Below are positions 45,627 to 55,516 of a stretch of DNA of 64,000 bases, piece after piece; the stretch's first letter is position 1, and the number at the start of each line of letters is the position of its first letter. Position numbers and translations under genes: made by a program. Under the pieces are notes generated by a model. That model saw only the letters and a program-made list of their open reading frames with translations. It did no database searches and was not told the DNA's origin. The stretch comes from Brachionus rotundiformis (taxonomy: Eukaryota > Rotifera > Eurotatoria > Ploima > Brachionidae): contig JAESIW010000071.1 in assembly GCA_016802295.1 (NCBI GenBank), forward strand, positions 248,001 to 312,000, written 5' to 3'.

Positions 45627-47746
45627 CTTTTCTAAATTGAAATTGAAGCTTTAAGAATTTTTCTAAATATTAAAGATAATTTAAATAGATTTTTAGATTA
45701 TGTAATTAGTTAATAAAGTATCTTTTGTATCATTCCTGATTTTGTAACATTTACTCTTGTTGATGAAAAACTTCTTACTTTAGATTGTTTAAATATTTTG
45801 TAAACTTAAAGTTCTTTATAAAATAGTTGCCTAAATTGTTCTGTAATTAAACAGAACTATTTTTTTAATTGTTTATTCAAAATATTGATCCTTTCATCGA
45901 GATATTATTTCCGCTTTTATCTATTTAATTCATTTACAAACAATTTAGCCAAGTCTAAATTAAAGTTTGAAAAAAATTAATCTTTTTTTACTTTTAAGTT
46001 TAGCTTCTATTGCCATAAGTGGTTCAAAAATCTAATTGAATTAAATATAACAAAGAAAAAAAATTTTTTGTTTTTGTTTGAAAAAATAATTTTTATTTTT
46101 ATAAATAAATTAAATAAAACCTAATTTGAAAATTAAATAAAAAAAAACAAAATTACAACCTGAATTTATTCCCGATTTCCAAAATGGTCTAGGTGTTTCC
46201 ATCTAATCATTAAGCTGATCTAGAAACCCATAAAATCGCTTAGTAAATCATTAGGAATTGTTTCAAGAGCTTAAATACTTAGAAATCTGATCTATGACTT
46301 GAACCTATTAGTAAGCTTTTTACCAAAAACAATTAATTTAGGCAATTGGTTTTAGATTAAGATTTATTTTTTGATAGAATAGTTTTTTTTCTTAATATTG
46401 ATTGACAAGAGCGTAATTTAATGATTTTTTTTGTTAACTTTTAAAATATTATGTAAATAGATTTTTGTTTACTCCATCATAAAATAAACTTTTTTTGCCT
46501 CTAAATTATTTTCAAGAATATTAATTTTTTAAAAGCATGTTTCTATGCCAATGGCTTTCCAAAAAAAAAGCAGCTGTTACAGGGTTAAAAGTATTCTTGG
46601 CTAGATATTTGACTATCTAGTCTCTTTTAGATAAATAATTTTAACTATATGTAAGCTTAAAAAGCCTAAATTTGCCGGTAGATGATATTTGAGCTAATTT
46701 TTACTGTAAATATTCATTTTTTAAATGATTATTTAAATAATTACTATTCGGCTGATAAAAATTTAATTTAAAAATGAACCATAATTGGAATCAAATTTTG
46801 TTTTAATTAATTTTAAGGGACTATTGCTCATGAAATACTTGGAATCAAGCATGCTTAATTAATTATTTTAGTTATTATGCGCTCACTCGAGCAGCTTTGA
46901 ACAAATCTTAAAGAGAGCTTTTAGCTTGCCAATATGGATTAGATAAATGCGAAAAAGTAATTTTTGGGAATAAATCGCTTCTTTTTGAATTTTGTGTTGT
47001 TTATTTTAATAATCTTTTATCTTAAAAATCAATTTAATCAAAATAGATAAAAAAATTTGGTTCTGAATGCGATTTTGTTAAAAAAATTTAATTTAAACTA
47101 AATAAATAAGTCCTGATTACATTTATAGAGTTTCTAAATGACGCTTAATTTAGATACATTTTTTTTGCTTTTTAAAGATGGAATCTGCACTTAAAAAAAA
47201 AGCAAAAAATAATTGTAAAATACTTGAAGGTTTTTTCTTTTAAAAAATAAGCTCATAGTGACAAGCATTTATATCACTTAATTAATAATAAATTAAATTT
47301 TCTTATAAAATTTCTAATCAATATTCATTAATAAAATTTTAAAAAGCATCTTTTATTTTTCTTAAAAAATTTATAAGATTTCGCTAAATATATCTTCTTC
47401 TATTTTTTTTCTATTAGATATATCTGTGCTTTTATTGAAATTTTTTAATTATGGCTTCATTAAAAAAAATGTTTAATAATTAGGTAAATTTGAAAAAAAA
47501 AATTTCAAATGTGATACGAACCTAAGAATTTCATTTACGCTAATTTCCTTGTCAAAATGAAAATCTGTTAATTATTTTTCAAAATCTATTATCCATTTTT
47601 TTGAGTGATAAAAGCTTGCTTAAGCAAATAATCAATCAAAGAATATAATCAATTTCTGATGAGTTTTAAGTATCTAGATGCTTTTTAAATAAAAATTTAA
47701 AGTATCATTCATTTTAATTTTATTAAAATCATTCAAAACAAAATAG
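45627..47746. other. Spacer between NTPDase copies, no gene seen
   Basis: About 2.1 kb, very AT-rich, with no coding-like frame. It should hold the promoter of copy A and the 3' UTR of copy B. Confidence 0.55.
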
Positions 47747-49855
47747 TCAATTCTTCAAATAAAATATTGAATACAGTACCATGAAAATTGAGAGCATTGA
47801 AAAGACAACACAAATTACCAATATTGGAATGTAAAACTGTGTTTCAATTTTTCTTGGTGGTGTCTCTTTTGGTAAAAAGTCTTGTCTGTTAATTAGATCT
47901 ATCATATATCCCAAAGTCCAGCCGATCTGTAAGAGAAAGATCAGTTTAAAAATTTCCTATTTAGTTTTTTAATTACACTATAGTCATTAATTTTTTCAAC
48001 AATTTCTACATTTTTGAAGCTCGTAATTCCAAATCTAGACAATAATTCCATGATATAAAGGTTATAAAAGCATGTAGTTCTCAAATATTGGTCTAATATC
48101 ATGGGCTTGAGGTTATTATTTATTTTATTAATCTATAAAAAATAAATTATAATAAAAGTAAGACTAAAATTTATTAAATGCTTTACTTCGTCATAATCAA
48201 GGGAACAAAGACGCTTTGTCTCAGAGACATATAATTCATAGTCTTTTTTCAAAACTTTACCAGATAATAACTCTGAGTTAACCATTTGATAATAATAACT
48301 GGAAAATGCCTTCAGATATATCAATACTTACAAAAATTTTAAGTAAATATATTTTTTTTTACGTAAAATTTATTTTTATCAATTAAATCTGGTTGATAGA
48401 CATTATTAAAAGAGCATTTATTTCCGAAGTCGCAGACTGACTCGGGAAAAAGAACTTTCAATTCGACTTGGCATTTATCTGGATCTGATTCACCTTCAAA
48501 AATATAATATTTTTCCTTTTTTGAATTAATTAATTTCTTTCTTAAAAAAACAAGAAAAATTTACCTTTTTTAGCTTTTCTAAGTCAATGTGTGGATTAAA
48601 TTTAAATATTTTCCCATTTGAACAAGGCGAATTTAACAAAGTATTTGTTGATACATTTAGTTCCAATCTAGAGTACAAACAGGATGTATTTATTTTTTGT
48701 GCATAATCATTTTGCTTTAATGATAAAAATATTGAAAAAATAATAATTAAATTAATTAATAATTTTCAAGAGAATACAATTATTAGGTAAGCTTGGTAGA
48801 CTAAAATAATTTGATCAGTTCCCCAGCATAAAAAGCTATTTGAATAAGTCCTGTAGTCTTGTCCATAAATTCTCTGATTTTTAAAAAATTTATCGGTCAA
48901 ACTTTTATTTTCGTCTTTAATTAAATTAATAAAATAAATTTTATTAAAATATTTCAAGTTATTTTATCATTTACTCTGATTTGAAGGATAAAATGCAATT
49001 TGTGTCGAAGCGCCACCCAAATCCAGACCACCCCATGTACTTATTGGATCTGTGTCTTTAGAAAATTTTTCCGAAAAATAATTTCCAGATATCCAAGCAT
49101 AAAGACCCTCGTCTTTACCATCAATTATTTTTACTTGATCATCAGATTTGTACAAATAGCCACTTTTTGCAAAGTGTTCCCTAATATAGCCTAGTATTTT
49201 ATCACTTTGACTTTGATCTGTAATACTTTGGCAAAGAATAAAATTCATCTTAAAAAGTATATAATTTTACTTTAATAAACGCATTCCGGCAGTGGCAGCC
49301 AAAATAATATGAGTTCTATTTTTACGCTGATTCGGAATGTGATTACTTGCTTCTTGAAGGCAATCATTAAAGTAAAGTATGACATCTTCTTTTGTTTTTA
49401 GGGCATTGATTCCAGGTGCTTTTTTAAATAATAATCATCAACTAACAATTAAAATAATTTAATTTTTAATAACTTTTTTTGCAGTTGTATAGTTCTTTAA
49501 TTCTAACATTATCTCCTTTGTAAGCCGAAAGACCTCCTGGCCACGAATATATGTAGGTACGAGAGCCTTTATTTTTTCAAAAAAATTATGTTCTTAATTT
49601 CCTTTTTAATTTTTATAAAACCTGATGATCCAGCATCAATTACAATCGAAAACTAAAATTAATAAAATTAAAAATTTTTTGGTTTATTTAGGTATTTTTC
49701 CACAGTGATTAATTCAGGTTTACCTCATCTGGATATTGGTATGAATCATAGTAAAAAGTTGATAAACCTATTAAGCTAATGAAAGCAGCAAAAAAAAGAG
49801 TACCAAACAAAATAAGAACTAGTTTGGTTCTTGACAATTTTTTACTCAAAGTCAT
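47747..49855 (-). CDS. ENTPD: Ectonucleoside triphosphate diphosphohydrolase (CD39 type), copy B
   Basis: Eleven exons in phase, 517 aa: 49724-49855, 49622-49652, 49474-49566, 49271-49418, 48975-49225, 48778-48914, 48565-48714, 48363-48515, 48187-48309, 47977-48132, 47747-47926. ACR motifs: SIVIDAGSSGSRTYIYSWPG, LAATAGMRLL, KDEGLYAWISGNYF, LDLGGASTQI and SNSFLCWG. TM helices are at both ends. Lengths of most exons are identical to copy A (132, 31, 93, 148, 137, 150, 123, 156), so the pair arose by duplication. The intron separating ACR4 from ACR5 in copy A is absent here (251-bp fused exon). In ACR4 the usual Gly-Trp reads Ala-Trp. The exon-5 acceptor was chosen to close the phase after a 45-bp intron. 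Ecto-apyrase role as in copy A; specificity may differ. Confidence 0.92.
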
Positions 49856-50409
49856 GCTTTAAGAAAATTAAATTTGTCCAAAATAGTCCTTGTATGAATC
49901 CAAATTTTAACTGATTATTATAAGACGCAAAGCATTATTAGACTATATAAAAAAATTTAATATAGATAAAAATATATCACATTTTTTATTGATAAGATTA
50001 AAAAATTTATTTTTTTCAAATCAAAGTGAATAAATTTAACCGCCTAAAAAATGTTTTAATTCGATTAATTTTTGTGCTAAAATAAATTTTAATTTTATTT
50101 TTTTTAAATCAGATTTTATGATTCAATTTTCAGTATTATTTTTGTATTAAAAAATTGTCTTATATGTGCTTGATTATTTTCATTTGGTTAAATCTAAAAT
50201 GCCAAAATTATAATAATGCAACTAAATTATTTTGCAGTAGAATTATTATGAATTTAAAAGATAGTTAGAAAAAAGTCTTTAAAATTTGCACAAAAATTCA
50301 TAATATATCCCCTTTTTTATTAAAAATTATAAATTTAAATTTTTCTAAATTCCAACTCGAATTTCTAGTCCAAGAGCACTGATCTGAAAAATTCCTCTAC
50401 ATACCGGAA
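49856..50409. other. Divergent promoter region of NTPDase B and TBC1D22
   Basis: About 0.55 kb shared upstream region of two divergent genes. AT-rich, with no clear ORF. A bidirectional promoter is possible, but no motif stands out. Confidence 0.5.
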
Positions 50410-52263
50410 ATGCCATTTGATGGGTAAGTTGCCCATTACTTGTGCCAATTCCATCTTTAATTTCTAAAAAATAGGCAGCAACAAATTTATGGTGCTCAAC
50501 ATCCGCCCAATTTGAAAATTATAAAGTAATTTGGTCCATATTGGAATATTATTTAATTTTAATTCCTCAAAAGAGAGCTCAAATCAGGCTCTGGAAGTTC
50601 CAATTCGCATAGCCTTCCTGGTACGGTTGTCAAAGCTTTTCGAGACTATGAGAAAAAAACAATTGATGCTTGGGACATTGACGAAAATGAGTGTTTTAAC
50701 TTGACTGATCCATTTCCAATATCAATCATTGACTCAGAAGAAGTGGCAAAAAAAATTATCAAAAATCACAAGGAAATCCAAGAAAAGCTCCAGTCCAATT
50801 CTTCAACCAGTTCGAAATCATCCACCAAGTCATCTCCAGGTCCGGGCAAAGCACTCAGACAGGAAACTGATCCCAATAGTCAAGTTTCAGGCCTCTCTAA
50901 AGCGTTCAAATTAACTTCTATATCAAGTTCAGATATACAGAGTAAAGATGCATCAAGTGTAAAGCCATCCATTGACCAAATGTCAAATGACCAAAGGCCA
51001 AAAATAAACAATAAGGAATCAAATTCTGCAAATAAAAATCAAATATATGTTTCCAAAGACTTGGACCAAGATTCTTCTCTATTAAATAAATTTGAAAATA
51101 TTCTTAATTCAAATCCAATTAATTTAAATGACTTAGAAAAGCTTAGTTGGAAAGGCATACCAAAGAGTTATAGAGCTGTTTGTTGGAAGCTTTTGTCAGA
51201 TTATTTGCCACTTAAAAAAGAATTGCAAGAACAAACAATTGAGAAGAAAAGAAATTCGTACTGGGAATCAGTTACTGAATGCTATAGTCCAACATTTTTG
51301 GATCTAAATCATGATACTTTGCGCCAAATTCTGAACGATATACCAAGAATGAATCCTCTTGTACCTATTTTTCAGAATGAAACTGTTCAGAATATTTTTC
51401 AACGAGTTCTTTATGTCTGGGCTGTTCGTCATCCAGGTAGTGGTTATGTCCAAGGCATAAATGATCTTTTGACACCTTTTTTTGTTGTTTTTTTGAGTGA
51501 TTACGTTCAAATTTCGAGCTGTAATTAATTTTAACTATTTTCTTTAATCACCTTTTCTAATTAAATTATCAAGATACGGAAATAGAGGCAAAAGATATTG
51601 AAAGTTTGTCGCAGGAAAGTCTACATCAGCTGGAAGCCGACTGCTATTGGTGCATGACCAAACTACTTGACAGAATTCAGGAAAATTACATTTTTTCCCA
51701 ACCTGGTATTCAAAAAAAAATAATCGCCTTGGAAGAATTAATGAAAAGAATAGATAGTAAAATTGAAAATCGGAAATGACTTGTTTATTTTTTTTAATTT
51801 TTAGGAGCCTTATATGAACACTTAAAAAAGAATAGTATTGAATTTATACAATTTGCTTTTAGATGGATGAATAATCTATTAATGAGAGAGATTCCACTAA
51901 ATTGTACAATTCGATTATGGGACACTTATCATGTATTTTTTATGTATTGGTTTAATTTTTTCTATTTTGAGTAAACATAGGCTGAGCCATTTGGATTCTC
52001 AGATTTTCATTTGTATGTTTGTGCAGCTTTTTTGTGCCGATATTCCAAAAACTTAATTGAGGAGAAAGATTTCCAAGTATTTTTATCCAAATATAAATTT
52101 AGTTTATCTATTTATAAGTTTTAAGGGTCTAATGATATTGTTGCAGAGTCTTCCGACCCGGAATCTTAAAACGAGTGATATTACACTATTGACTGCTGAG
52201 GCGTATAAACTTCAGGTTATGTTTGCCAATTCGCCAAGTCACATATCTGGGAATAATTTGTAA
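50410..52263 (+). CDS. TBC1D22: TBC1 domain family member 22-like Rab GTPase-activating protein
   Basis: Exons 50410-50423, 50475-50525, 50574-51520, 51574-51756, 51805-51932, 51981-52076 and 52126-52263 join in phase to 518 aa, like vertebrate TBC1D22A/B. The N-terminus reads QQQIYGAQHPP and SHSLPGTVVKAF, as in the family, followed by a Ser/Lys-rich linker. The TBC domain begins LSWKGIPKSYRAVCWKLLSD and has the dual-finger motifs: LRQILNDIPRMNPL (Arg finger) and SGYVQGINDLLTPFFVVFL (Gln finger). EADCYWCMTKLLDRIQENY, FAFRWMNNLLMREIPL and CTIRLWDTY follow. It should activate GTP hydrolysis by a Rab, probably on Golgi membranes (family knowledge); the Rab cannot be read here. The first exon has only 14 coding bases, but phase and the conserved second exon support it. 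Confidence 0.92.
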
Positions 52264-52812
52264 TTTAACTTAATGGGTCTTAGAGGGATTTTTCTGCTGA
52301 TTTTTTATCTTAAATATTTTTTAAACTAAAAAAAGATTTTATCAATTATGTTTAATTTTTGAATGATTTTTTTGTCTTTTATTCAAAATGCATAACTTTT
52401 CTCGTTTTGCTCTATTTGAAAGATTGTTTAATAAAGGAAAAAAGTTTTTTAATTATTATATTCCAAGCTTAACGGCGGTCAATTACATAAATTTATTTAT
52501 TTGTTATAAATTTATAAATATTTATTTTAATTAATAAGTAAGTTTTATGCTAATAATTAACAGATTTATTCATTTTCTTCATTATCGAATTTAATATGTA
52601 AAATGAATTATTTAATCTGGCAAAATAAATGATCAAAAAAAGATAATATTTATTTGATGAAACTTTGAAAATTAATTATTTTAATTATTTATATTTTGAA
52701 AGAAACTTTTTTTTTTAAATTCTTGTGCTTTATTAATAAAATAAGCGAAATATTTAAACTTTTTTATAAATAAATAATTATTTAATTCATGGATAAATAA
52801 TAAATGGCTGAA
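52264..52812. other. Intergenic, no gene seen
   Basis: AT-rich spacer after TBC1D22 with no coding-like frame. Confidence 0.5.
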
Positions 52813-54208
52813 TCATTTTAGGATGAAGAAAATACTTAAAGCTTTAACATTGTGAAAATGATTTAGTAACTCTCCAGTGCGCTCTGACACAATTATAACT
52901 ACATGGTTTATAATTATCATTATCTTGCCAAATGATTCCAAAATAAATATGTCACATTTACGATTACCTCGACCATATTTAAATTTAATTTTCAAAGTAT
53001 CAATATCTTTCTATATTGTCTTGATGGTGATACAGTATTCAATATGGTAAGGTGTGTAAATATATTTAATAAGATAGTTTGAACGAGCTCGGGCAATTCG
53101 GAAAGGTGCTTAGACCTTCCTTGCATCCCATGTGAGAATAATCTGAGCAATTAGTAAATGTATTGCTGTATTTTATCGAACGAAGTGAAGAGATCGTCTG
53201 GACCTGGGTTGTATTCAAGAAAATGTTAATTGGTTTGTCAGGCACTCATTCCTAAATTAAACATAAAATATTATCTTTTTTTATTTAAAAATTAAAAAAG
53301 TTAATCGAGTAAATTTTAATTCATTTTTTAAATATAAAAAAAAAGAAAATGTCAAAAATCAAAATGCATAAAATTGTAAAAATTGAATCGAGTTATTGAT
53401 TTAATAATTATTTGAAAAAAATAACAAGCTATTCAATTTAAATAATTCAAATTTTGAATCAAAATCTATATAAATTAAATTTGTATAAAAAAATCTATTT
53501 ATTGAAAAAACATCAAAATTAATATCTAGATCACAAGCGAATTTACATTTTTTTTTCTGTATTTTTTAATTTGCCATTGGTTCAATTAGATCATTAATAT
53601 TTCTTAAAATTAATTTCTTCCCAGGTCGGAAATCTTATTTAGGATCTTATAAGATTGAATAAGACAAAAAATCCATTCAAGATCTTTTACCGTTCCTAAA
53701 AATTATTTTTGTTTTTCTTATTTAATAAGATTTTTTAAGACAAATTTTAAGGTTCTTGATTAGAATCTTAACGAATCTAAATGGAAAATTTCTTATAAAA
53801 TCTAAACTTGATCTTAATTAAGATTCTTTAGTCGATTCTTGTAAAATCTTTACCTAAAATTTATTAAAAGTTCCTTATAAGATCTCATTTTCAAGTATTT
53901 CAAAGTCATTTTAAGTTAAGATTTTTCAAGAAAATTTTTTAAGATCTTATTTTATAATCATAAATAATCTTTTGCTATTAAGATAATATTAAGATTTGGT
54001 AATGATCTTCATTTAGATACTTAATTAAATAAAAAACATTGTCACTTTCTTCATAAATAAATATGATATCATCAGCATTAATTATCAATATATCGTCTGT
54101 TTTTTCACAAACTGACAAAAAATTGTCAAAAATATTGTTCGACTTTAAAGTTTGAAGATTATCTGGAATTCTTACTTTTATGTAATCAAAAAGACATGTC
54201 TTAGTCGT
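52813..54208 (-). other. Coding-like fragments of an unassigned gene or pseudogene
   Basis: Three pieces on the minus strand look coding. Piece 1 (53978-54208) is an open frame of about 76 codons without ATG (IFDNFLSVCEKTDDILIINA). Piece 2 (about 53066-53245) is GC-rich and has two overlapping open frames (one with NCSDYSHMGCKEG, one with KHLSELPELVQTILL). Piece 3 (52813-53010) follows an ATATAG acceptor and reads RKCDIFILESFGKIMIII and VVIIVSERTGELL. I could not join them in phase with normal splice sites. They may be exons of one degraded gene, or parts of a mobile element. The hydrophobic beta-strand pattern in pieces 1 and 3 is similar, suggesting a repeated fold. Not assigned to a family. 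Confidence 0.3.
53626..54010. repeat. Degenerate palindromic AAGATCTTA/CTTATAAG repeat array
   Basis: Over about 380 bp the words GATCTTATAAGAT, TAAGATTCTT, AAGATCTTA, TCTTATAAAATCT and close variants recur about fifteen times in both orientations. Neighbouring AT-rich DNA does not show this. Part of it overlaps the end of the open frame in the fragment region. Confidence 0.55.
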
Positions 54209-54373
54209 TTAAAAAAAAAGAAAATTATTTTTTTATCTTCTTTTTTTTTAATTAAAAAAATTAATCTGGTAAATTTAAATTTATTTCTTTAATATAAAAA
54301 ATATAAATTATTTAAATTACAAAAATAATTGTCAATGGATATTTGTACAAAGGAAAATAAATTTTAAATAAAA

Positions 54374-55516
54374 TTAATTATTAAGCCCTATTAGCTGATT
54401 TCTCCTAATTTTCAGTCGATCCAACCGATCTCTATTGACATCGATAAACTCTTTGAGCTCTACGCTGGAATGGTTCATTATTTTGCTGTTGTTTGATGAC
54501 TTACAGGACTTGTAGCCAGATGACTGAGAGGAAGTCGAAGAGGCACATGATGGTATTGAACTAGACGATGCCGATTCTATTTTATTAATCAAATCGGAGA
54601 CAAAATAGTCCTGATTGGAAAATATCTTGTTGAATATTTTTTCTTGAATTAAATCCAATTCTTTGACCTGAATTTCTGCCTCGCTTGAACTGGTCGAAAT
54701 GGACGAACACGAAGACGACGATCTGGACGACACTGAATTTTGATTGATCAAGAAACTGACTTTTTTTGCCGAGCCAGGCTTCTCTGATTTGATACAGGAA
54801 TTTTTAGGAGATTTAAAAGGACTTGGTGGTTGTAGAACTATTGAACATAGAGAAGACTCTGTTTCTGAATTGTCTGAAACAATGTTATCCATGCTGGAAT
54901 TAAGGCTGTTTGAAACATAGTAATAGTTGACGTTGTTGAAGCTTTTTGGTAAAGGTGGTGGTGACGGCACTATGGTAGGTTCGATTATATTCACTTCTTC
55001 TTCCTGCTCATAGAACATGGTGAAGAAGTCCGGCTTTTTGATTGTGTTTAGGTCCGATCTAGATGAGGTCATAATTGGAGAGAGCGATTCAATTTTCTTT
55101 CTAGGAGTCTCGAAGTCAAACACACTTAGTCTGTTTATGATTCGGGGAGTATTTTTTAAAATAGGTCTTGGCGGAGAGGATGGGTCATCTTTGACAATCA
55201 TTGAGGACAATGAGTCATCACTTTCGAATACGGAGCTGGACGGAGGAGATCTGCGGACAATCATGGTCGCATTGGAAGACGAAGAATTGGATGAATACTC
55301 ATTTGAGTAAGCAGTGCTGTCGTTTTGGCTGTTGATGTTTTGGTAAACAGGCAGTTTGGGTTTATGTCGTAGCGATGGTGTTCGGTGTTGAATGACTGGC
55401 GGAGTGACGGGTGGTGGTGGTGGCCTGTGATTTGGTGGCGGTCCAAGTCGGCTATTTGGTACTCTTTTCATTTGGTTTAAACTCACGTATTGTGGATTTA
55501 CGAATGCGTTTTTCAT
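54374..55516 (-). CDS. Pro/Ser-rich protein of unknown function with possible PP1-docking motif
   Basis: Single-exon ORF of 380 aa, GC-richer than its flanks, with a good ATG. The N-terminus has proline runs (GPPPNHRPPPPPVTPP) that could bind SH3, EVH1 or profilin. The middle has SVFESDDSLSSM, PPRPILKNTPRI and DFFTMFYEQEEEV. Near residue 250 AKKVSFLIN fits the RVxF docking motif of protein phosphatase 1. Ser-rich acidic runs and a C-terminal charged helix (LKEFIDVNRDRLDRLKIRR) follow. No known domain is recognisable and most of it should be disordered. Likely a cytoplasmic scaffold or regulatory protein. A long antisense frame over it is only a shadow. Confidence 0.75.
   Translation of the reverse strand: MKNAFVNPQYVSLNQMKRVPNSRLGPPPNHRPPPPPVTPPVIQHRTPSLRHKPKLPVYQNINSQNDSTAYSNEYSSNSSSSNATMIVRRSPPSSSVFESDDSLSSMIVKDDPSSPPRPILKNTPRIINRLSVFDFETPRKKIESLSPIMTSSRSDLNTIKKPDFFTMFYEQEEEVNIIEPTIVPSPPPLPKSFNNVNYYYVSNSLNSSMDNIVSDNSETESSLCSIVLQPPSPFKSPKNSCIKSEKPGSAKKVSFLINQNSVSSRSSSSCSSISTSSSEAEIQVKELDLIQEKIFNKIFSNQDYFVSDLINKIESASSSSIPSCASSTSSQSSGYKSCKSSNNSKIMNHSSVELKEFIDVNRDRLDRLKIRRNQLIGLNN

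Noticed and set aside
53041..53245. tRNA-derived SINE at the GC-rich patch
   Set aside because: No A-box/B-box pair or poly-A tail could be placed; coding-like frames on the minus strand explain the composition equally well.
55017..55310. 97-codon plus-strand frame opposite the Pro/Ser-rich gene
   Set aside because: Antisense shadow of a Ser-rich frame, with repeated Glu/Asp/Ser and no domain.
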